Shown one piece after another: positions 57,780-64,000 of a DNA stretch of 64,000 nt (position 1 is its first letter; every line of letters starts with the position of its first letter). A program made the position numbers and the translations under genes. The stretch spans positions 16,093,941 to 16,157,940 of the forward strand of contig JAJHZJ010000413.1 of the NCBI GenBank assembly GCA_023548195.1, in the 5' to 3' direction. The stretch is from Bettongia penicillata ogilbyi (lineage: Eukaryota; Chordata; Mammalia; Diprotodontia; Potoroidae). The notes under the pieces were generated by a model. It ran no database searches. It saw nothing but the letters and a program-made list of their open reading frames with translations, and had not been told where the DNA came from.

Positions 57780-58075
57780 ATTTTCTTTTATACAACTGGA
57801 GAATTCCTAACTTTTGGGTAAAAGAAAATTAAGTGTCTGTCTCTTGAGCTATCAGAAACAAAAAACAAGGAAACAGTTTTGTGGCAGAAGGTAACAAGGG
57901 ACTTGAATTATATGTTGCATTGTTGGATTGAGTCACCAGATGATGTATATCTGTTGAGAAGAGGTGTTGTCTAACAGTTCACAGTTCTCTTCTAGGGAAA
58001 GCTAATCCTCAGAGGGTTCCTGTGGTACTATCTAGAATGGTGGGAAATCTACGTTCTCGAGGCTAAAGTTAAGGG
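57780..58075. repeat. Unidentified direct repeat, copy 2
   Basis: Partner of 55585-55840, slightly longer because of a 'gtctaacagttcac' insertion near 57970. Spacing between the copies is about 2 kb. Confidence 0.65.
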
Positions 58076-58152
58076 TTTTTTCTAAGATTCTAAGACATAA
58101 TAAGATCAATTAATTCACAGTTTTTAAAAAATAATAATAACAAAAACTTAAA

Positions 58153-58193
58153 TCAATAAACACATATTTAATAAACCCCCACTAAGTGCTAGA
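58153..58193 (-). mobile_element. L2 3' terminus, separated from its body by SINEs
   Basis: 'acacatatttaataaacccc' then 'cactaagtgctaga' is a reversed L2 end. The same element resumes after the two SINEs at 58674. Confidence 0.55.
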
Positions 58194-58437
58194 TGAGCAA
58201 CAGGTGATACAGAGGATAGAACACTGGGTTGGGAATTTAAGACTGATTTTCCTGATTTCAAATTTGTGACACTGGGAAAGTCCCTTAACCTTATTGGCCT
58301 CAGTCCCTCATCTATAAAAAGTGAGCTAGAGAAGGAAATAGCAAACCATTGTAGTATTTCTTCCAAGACAAGTACATGTGCAGTAATGAAGAAGAGTTAT
58401 ACATAACTGAAATGACTCAAAATGAAGAAACTATGGG
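58194..58437 (+). mobile_element. CORE-SINE copy 1 of a tandem pair
   Basis: Degenerate head ('ggtgatacagaggatagaac'), CORE ('gggaaagtcccttaacctta', 'cctcatctataaaaagtgag') and RTE-type tail ('atacataactgaaatgactc'). Confidence 0.72.
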
Positions 58438-58673
58438 ACTTAGTTTTGGGGCAGCTAAGTGGTGAAGTGGATAAAATGCCAAGCCTAGAGTAAGGATGAT
58501 TTGAGTTCAAATGTGGTCTCAGACACTTGCTTTGCTGTGGGACCCTGGGCAAATCTCTTAAAACTGTTTGCCATAGTTTCCTCCTTTGTAAAATAAGCTC
58601 TAATATATATGCCAAGAAGACACCATATGGGGTCATGAAAAGTCAGACTGAAATCCCTGAACAAAACAGCAAC
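58438..58673 (+). mobile_element. CORE-SINE copy 2 of a tandem pair
   Basis: Better preserved: 'ggggcagctaagtggtgaag' head, box-B-like 'gagttcaaatg', 'gggaccctgggcaaatctct' and tail 'ggggtcatgaaaagtcagac'. AAGTGCTAGA (58184-58193) and AAGCGTTAGA (58674-58683) flank the pair, so both seem to share one insertion site. Confidence 0.82.
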
Positions 58674-59660
58674 AAGCGTTAGACACTGTGGTAGCAGTTT
58701 GTTGTAAAATTATCATGAAAATATGACCCCCTATACACAATGAGTTTACATTCTAATAAATGAGTATATGCAAATATATATATATAATATACATATTATG
58801 TATATAACATACATATATAGCATAACCATGAAGCTAATAAATGTAAATATATACAGAATATTCAAATATAAGACTATAGTAAGAAGGAACCAGAACTTGG
58901 GGGAATAAAGGAAAGTTTCATTCACAAGATTATGCTTGAGGTGCTTCTTAAAGGAAAAGGAGAATACATAGGATGGTTTGTGAAATGGTATGTACATGGG
59001 AGATTTAGTGCCATTTGTGAGGAACAGGAAGAAGGCCTAAATCATAGAATTCAGGAGGGGAAGTAATGTCTAAGGAGGCTGAAAAGATAGTTTGTGGACA
59101 AATTTATAGAACAAGAAAAGGTAAACAAAGGACTTAATATTTTTGTCCTAGAGGCAAAAAAGGAGTTGATTTGGTATGTAAGTCACATGGTCCAATCTGT
59201 GGAAGGAAATTTACTTTGGCAAAAGTATGCACATTGAAGTAGAGTGTGGAAAGACTTGAGATAAATGTACTATTTAGAAGGATGTTACACTATTTTACAG
59301 ATGAGAAGTGTTGAAGACACAAACTACTCTGAATATAGAGAAGGTATGAAATGTGAGACATCTTGTGAAGGTAGAAGTGTCTATATTTTACTACCGATTG
59401 GGTATGTAGAACGAGGATGAATGAACAATCGAGGCCAATGCTTTACTTACGAACTTGCAATATTGGAAGGATGGTTTCCAAACAACTGGAAAGATGAGAG
59501 GAGAAAATAGTTTCAGGATAAATATGAGTTCAACTTTTGGACATACTAATGTTAAGATTTATTATCGAAGACACTTTGAAACGCTCAGTTGGCAATTAGT
59601 GACACAGAATTGAAATTAAAAGAAAAACAGACTAGGAATGTCTATATTATTAAAGAAAAG
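58674..59660 (-). mobile_element. L2 LINE 3' part, antisense (continues 58153-58193)
   Basis: Reversed L2 landmarks: 'caatgagtttacattctaat', 'taagtcacatggtccaatct', 'atttactttggcaaaagtat' and 'gtggaaagacttgagataaa'. 'acttttggacatactaatgt' and 'cagttggcaattagtgacac' follow. Confidence 0.68.
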
Positions 59661-60504
59661 GAAGCGAGGCAGGACAGATGGAGTGGCTTATAAAACCTTA
59701 GAACATACTGGCAATATATATTGCACAGTATGAACTCCTTAAGACTCCTTAATAGGGTAGATGATAAAGCCTAGTCCTCCATCTCAAGGTATGGAAGAGA
59801 GATTATTATTTCCAATAGGAAAAGGCTGTGTTCTGAGCATCCTGGGCCAGGAAAAGTTGGAGGTACCTCTGGCTGTGAAAAATTTATTCATAAGTTATAG
59901 AAATGATGATGATGATAATGATATACATATGTGTATAAACATGCACACACACATATATATATGTTTCTCTGTGTGTATACATACATACTCATATATATTT
60001 ATGTTAGAAACCTTTACATGTCTACTATATTTTTTCATGTGATACTGAATCTTTTGAATTTTTTTTTGAAGTAGAATAAAGCTTGACCTATAAGTAAAAG
60101 GTGAATTTATTACTTTAAGTGCTTTCATGGGCACTCAGGACCTTGACATTTATGTGTCAAGTCTAGACAATGAATTCATTCTTACATATCTGATGCAGAA
60201 CTCTAAGTGGTTGGCAAAATGAACTCAAGAGAAATCTTTGGGATATCCAATAAAAGTTGATCCAGTCAGTGTCAGCCTTGAACTTCAAGGTGTTAAGTCA
60301 CACACTGCATAATAAACAAAATCTGACTAAAAATGAACTGAATAAATTACTTAAACATTGATGTTTTAACTCATTCAGGGAAATTTTTTTAATAAAATGC
60401 TGGACAAATAAATACCTAAAGAACTATACTTAAAACACTTTGGTACCAGTCAAGAAATTTGCCATTCTTCATTTGTTTTCTTTACATGAGTTTTATAAGT
60501 ATAA
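59661..60504. other. Non-coding stretch with a short TA/CA patch
   Basis: Alternating CA/TA sequence at 59925-60000; otherwise nothing recognised. Confidence 0.4.
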
Positions 60505-60675
60505 TGGGAAGATTACTAGATTTGAAGTAAGAGGATATGCATTTTTATTCCAGTTCTGTCCTTTACTATTTGAGTACCCTTGGGCCAGATTTTAAATAAG
60601 TTGTTTAACCTCTCTAGGCTTCTGTTTCTTCATTTCTAAAGTGAAGATTTAGACTAATTGATCTCTAAGATACAC
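60505..60675 (+). mobile_element. MIR remnant
   Basis: 'attccagttctgtcctttac', 'cccttgggccagattttaaa' and 'gtttaacctctctaggcttc' are in sense MIR order. Confidence 0.65.
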
Positions 60676-60789
60676 TGAATCCATCATCATACAAATATTT
60701 TCTTCTGCTCTTTAGTTTATGTAGAAGTCATTATGTCTTTCTCCTTTGTTGCATCCTCTTTCATGTCACAGCCTTTAACTATAGGTGTG

Positions 60790-61395
60790 TATGAGGTGAT
60801 TTGTCCTGGACTGCCTTCTCCTCCACACTATTCCACTTGAAGATCTCATCAACTTCTATGAATTTTAATTATCATTTCTTTGCTTATACTCAAATCTACC
60901 CATCCAACACCACAATTTTTTTTTGCCCATCTCTAATCCTCGCATCTCCAAACGCTTTTCAGATATCTCAAAGTGGACCTCCGGTAAACATCTTAAATAC
61001 AATATGTTCAAAACAGAACTCAGTATCATCTTCCTTAACCTCCTTGTCCTACATACCATATTATCATAGAGGGTAATACTATTTTCTCAGTGCCTCAGGC
61101 GTACAATCTGAATTCCTCACTATCTCCTACTCTCCTTCCCATATCCAATCTGTTTTCAAGGCCTTTTGATTTCACCTTTGCAACTTCTTTCATATAAACC
61201 CCATTCTGTCTGCTGAGATTTTGACTGCTCTAATGCAGGCTCTCATCAAGTCCTGCCTGAATTATTGGAATAGCCTACTAAGGATATACTGCCTCCCTCA
61301 AATCTCTATTCACTCCAATCTATCCTTATTCAAGCCTCTAAAGTGATTTTCCTCAAATTCAGATTAGATCATTTCATGGGAACAGAGAAAGAGAG

Positions 61396-61452
<57 letters not shown>

Positions 61453-61487
61453 GAGACAGAGAGAGAGAGAGAGACAGAGAGAGAGAC

Positions 61488-61542
<55 letters not shown>

Positions 61543-61564
61543 CAGAGAGAGAGAGAGAGAGACA

Positions 61565-61625
<61 letters not shown>

Positions 61626-62145
61626 TACACAATAAACTTCAGAGGCATATTATTGTCTCCAGGATGAAAGGATGAAATGTAAAATGTTGTGTTGCCTTTC
61701 ACAACCCTTCATGAGGCCCCTTCTACTTTTTCAGGCTTCTTATACTTTGCTCCCTGCCAGGTACTCTTTCATTCAGCAATACTGGCCTCCTGGCTGCCAC
61801 ATGATCAAATAATCCATCTTCCATCTTCTTGGACTATCCTCTATGTCTGTAATGTTCTCCCACATCTAATTTAACTGTGACTTCCCTGGCTTTCTATTAG
61901 TTCCAATTTAAATCCCACAGAAAACCTTCCTTAATCCCTTTTAATTTTAATGCCTTATTTATTCTGTACGTATCTTACTTTGTATAAATTTGTTTGCCTT
62001 GCCTCCCCCAACAGATTGAAAGCTTCTTGAGGATATGGACTGTCTTTTGTTTCTTTTGAATATCCAGTTGTTAGCACAGTGCCTGATACCTACGTAGTAG
62101 GAACTTCACGTTGTCTATCATTTGATGAATTATTGAATTAATGTC
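60790..62145 (+). mobile_element. L2 LINE, RT C-terminus to 3' end, with internal GA tract
   Basis: Sense L2. 'gatctcatcaacttctatga' then 'taattatcatttctttgctt' marks the region around the decayed YADD box, followed by 'catcttaaatacaatatgtt' + 'caaaacagaactcag'. The 3' UTR motifs are 'tcctgcctgaattattggaa', 'cacaacccttcatgaggccc' and 'gaaagcttcttgaggatatg', and the terminus is 'agcacagtgcctgatacct'. All frames are broken. A 240-bp GA tract interrupts it at 61383-61623. Confidence 0.75.
61383..61623. repeat. (GA)n tract, ~240 bp, inside L2
   Basis: GA units with periodic GACA interruptions, almost pure. The Arg/Glu frame (plus) and Ser/Leu frame (minus) are artefacts. Confidence 0.95.
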
Positions 62146-62149
62146 ATTT

Positions 62150-63960
62150 TGAGAATGGACCAAAATAGTGGAATAAAAACTAATAGTATTCCCACTGTTA
62201 TCCCACCATGAAACAACACAATTACTAGATAACCTCTTAGATAAGCTAGAAATATGACTGAGGTAGCCTTAAGAATGAAAGTGAAAAACTTCAGATTCCT
62301 GAGGTAAGAAATCACTGGAAAGATGGAGGAAAACAAAAGTGAAAGACAATGTACTAAAAGTCTAAAGGTCTATCCTGGAAAAAATCCCCTGAGGGACTAG
62401 AGTGAAAATGAAAGGTCTTTCAAAACCTTCTCCAAAGGGGGAAAAACACCTTATTGTGAAGGAAAAAATTCCTATCTTGAAAATGACAGTTGATGTTACA
62501 TGAGGAGAAGGAGGGGACTGATGAGTAGCATGGGAGATGGTGTATGAAAGAAAAATGACCTTAATATAGTGAGCTGAATGAAAATACAAAGTTCTTCCTT
62601 CCCTTTATGGAAAAAAAGTAAATCTCTCCCACTAGATGAGGGGAGTCTAGGAATTAATTGAAGATTATGTAAAGGCTTCTCCTTTCCCACTCTCTTCATC
62701 CAAAGGAAAGAGTTTTAAACAGAATAATTTAAGGAAAGGATAATTTTGTTGTCTAAGTAGATGGAAAAGTCACAAGGTAAAATTGTAATCCAAGGAAATG
62801 GGATGTCTAGTCTAAAGAAAAATTACCAGTGAAAATGAAAGGTTTGCAACCTAATTTGATCCCTAAAATAGCGATCTAAAATAGAACTCAACTCTTAAGG
62901 CCTCCAAAACATAAAAAGTAAATTAAATAAAAAAGAAATTAATTTATTCGGTAATAAAAAAATTGAGAAATGGGTCAACGGCTTCAAAACCTTCCCTACT
63001 AACAAACTCCATAAAAATTTGAATGGGCTAAATAGATATCAATAACTCCAAGGGGAAAAGTATTTTTTCAAAAAAAATCAAACAAATGGGACAGCTATGA
63101 GGCACAATGGAATAGAGCACTGACCCTAGAATCAGGAGTTCAAATCTAGATTCATGCATTCATTAGCTGTGTTACTCTGAACAAATCAGTTAACCCTGAT
63201 TGTTTCAAAAAAAAAAATCAAGCAAATGAGAAAATAGAGGAACATTTGAAATATTTTATATGAAAAACAAATTACTTCAAAAGCAGACCAAGAAAAGCTA
63301 ACTTTAGAATAAAACAGTCATTTGAAATCCCTAAAAAGTGGACTTTAAAATGCTATTTCAAGAAATCACTAAAGAAAATTGACCAGAAACATTATAAAAA
63401 TAGAAAGAATCTAACAACCACCTCTAGAAAGAATCCCTGAAAGAAAATTTCCTGGGAATATTATTGTCAAAATCCAGAGCTTTAACACAAAGGAAGCAAT
63501 ATTAAAAGCAACCTGAAAGAAAGAATTCAAATACTGAGGAAACACAATCAGAATGAAATAAAATTTGACAGCTATGACTTCAAAATAGCCAACATGGACT
63601 GAGATATTCCAAAAGACAAATGATAAAGCACTTTAGTCAAGAATAACTTACCTAGCAAAGTTAAGTATAATTCTAAAAGGAAACAAATGATCCTTCAATA
63701 TAGGATTTAAAAATACTATTTATTAAAATATGTAGTCAAAAAGCCATTTTGTAATGCAAATATCAGAATCAAGAGAAAAAAAAGTAAGGTAATTATACAT
63801 GAAATATAAGGGACATTATAAAAATGAAATATTTTAATTCTATTGGATACAATTATATTTTTTAAAAAAGGAGTTCTTTCAGCATCTTAATATCACAAGG
63901 GTCCATAGACAGAAGACTTATAAACAGTTTTGATATGCATTGGAGATATAAAAAGGGAGA
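62150..63960 (+). mobile_element. Old L1/HAL1 5' half, running toward the window end
   Basis: 'gaccaaaatagtggaataaa' at the start resembles the GGAGCCAAAATGGTGGA 5' end of HAL1-C. Decayed ORF1 sequence is visible from about 63230, with 'aagaaatcactaaagaaaat' (the 'FQEITKEN' position) and 'aaagaaagaattcaaatact'. Toward the end, 'aagtaaggtaattatacatg' then 'aaatataagggacattataa' parallels HAL1-B just after ORF1 (45000-45045). Whether ORF2 follows is beyond the window. Confidence 0.6.
63089..63214 (+). mobile_element. Short tRNA-headed SINE inserted in the old L1/HAL1
   Basis: 'gacagctatgaggcacaatg', 'ccctagaatcaggagttcaa' (box-B-like GAGTTCAAAT) and 'attagctgtgttactctgaa', then an A-run. It lacks the RTE-type tail of the longer SINEs. 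The TSD is AAATCAAACAAATG (63075-63088) against AAATCAAGCAAATG (63215-63228), one mismatch in 14. Confidence 0.85.
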
Positions 63961-64000
63961 TGGGATTAGGAAAATTAGAGAAAGTTTGAGGAAAATTATT

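Noticed and set aside
55585..58075. Complete old endogenous retrovirus with two LTRs
   Set aside because: The repeats could be LTRs, but the 2-kb interior shows no recognisable retroviral protein or primer-binding site, so only the repeats are reported.
61343..61675. Arg/Glu frame (plus) and Ser/Leu frame at 61369-61632 (minus)
   Set aside because: Both are artefacts of the GA tract.
1..64000. tRNA, rRNA, snRNA genes and a complete host gene
   Set aside because: No cloverleaf, rRNA or U-RNA signature, and no multi-exon coding pattern with splice sites that I could support. Only SINE heads resemble tRNA.

Overview
The window is nuclear DNA from a mammal, very probably a marsupial. It is AT-rich and gene-poor, and I see no intact host protein-coding gene, tRNA, rRNA or CRISPR array. 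Nearly all of the readable content is transposable elements of the kind found in metatherian genomes: marsupial-type LINE-1 (L1), ORF1-only 'half-L1' (HAL1) elements, BovB-like RTE, L2, CR1/L3, MIR/CORE-SINEs with RTE-type tails, and a zinc-finger-tailed non-L1 LINE. Family names come from recognition of protein motifs and repeat sequence by eye, not from a database search. The species is not determined.

Layout. 1-5.1 kb: AT-rich sequence, an L2 remnant, and a 5'-truncated minus-strand L1 with a perfect 15-bp target-site duplication (TSD). 5.1-12.7 kb: MIR, a 290-bp GA tract, a CR1/L3 remnant, a VRK1 processed pseudogene (7.8-9.1 kb) and several L2 pieces. 12.7-15.1 kb: a second truncated minus-strand L1. 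15-19.5 kb: old MIRs and low-complexity DNA. 19.5-22.3 kb: a near-full-length HAL1 (HAL1-A, minus). 23-26.6 kb: an L2-type LINE interrupted by a different LINE. 28.0-28.7 kb: BovB-like RTE. 29.5-33 kb: a 400-bp alternating purine/pyrimidine tract and antisense L2. 32.96-33.80 kb: a large imperfect palindromic repeat. 36.4-46.0 kb: HAL1-B (plus) split by a nearly 7-kb full-length minus-strand L1 (L1-c) that carries two promoter-like 5' ends and appears to have a 3'-transduced MIR. 46-50.3 kb: older L1 remnants containing a CORE-SINE and a probable solo LTR. 50.5-53.4 kb: HAL1-C (minus). 54-60.7 kb: CR1/L3, MIR, a pair of unidentified direct repeats, and an L2 holding two CORE-SINEs. 60.8-64 kb: a long plus-strand L2 with an internal GA tract, then an old L1/HAL1 5' half with a SINE inside.

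How the parts relate. The window shows autonomous elements beside the non-autonomous ones that appear to use their machinery: L1 with HAL1, whose 3' tail resembles the L1 inter-ORF spacer; BovB-like RTE with CORE-SINEs that share its 3' end; a zinc-finger-tailed LINE with a palindromic repeat whose two ends match that LINE's 3' end; and L2 with MIR. Every retrotransposon ORF I can read is broken by stops or frameshifts, so no copy here looks able to move on its own.
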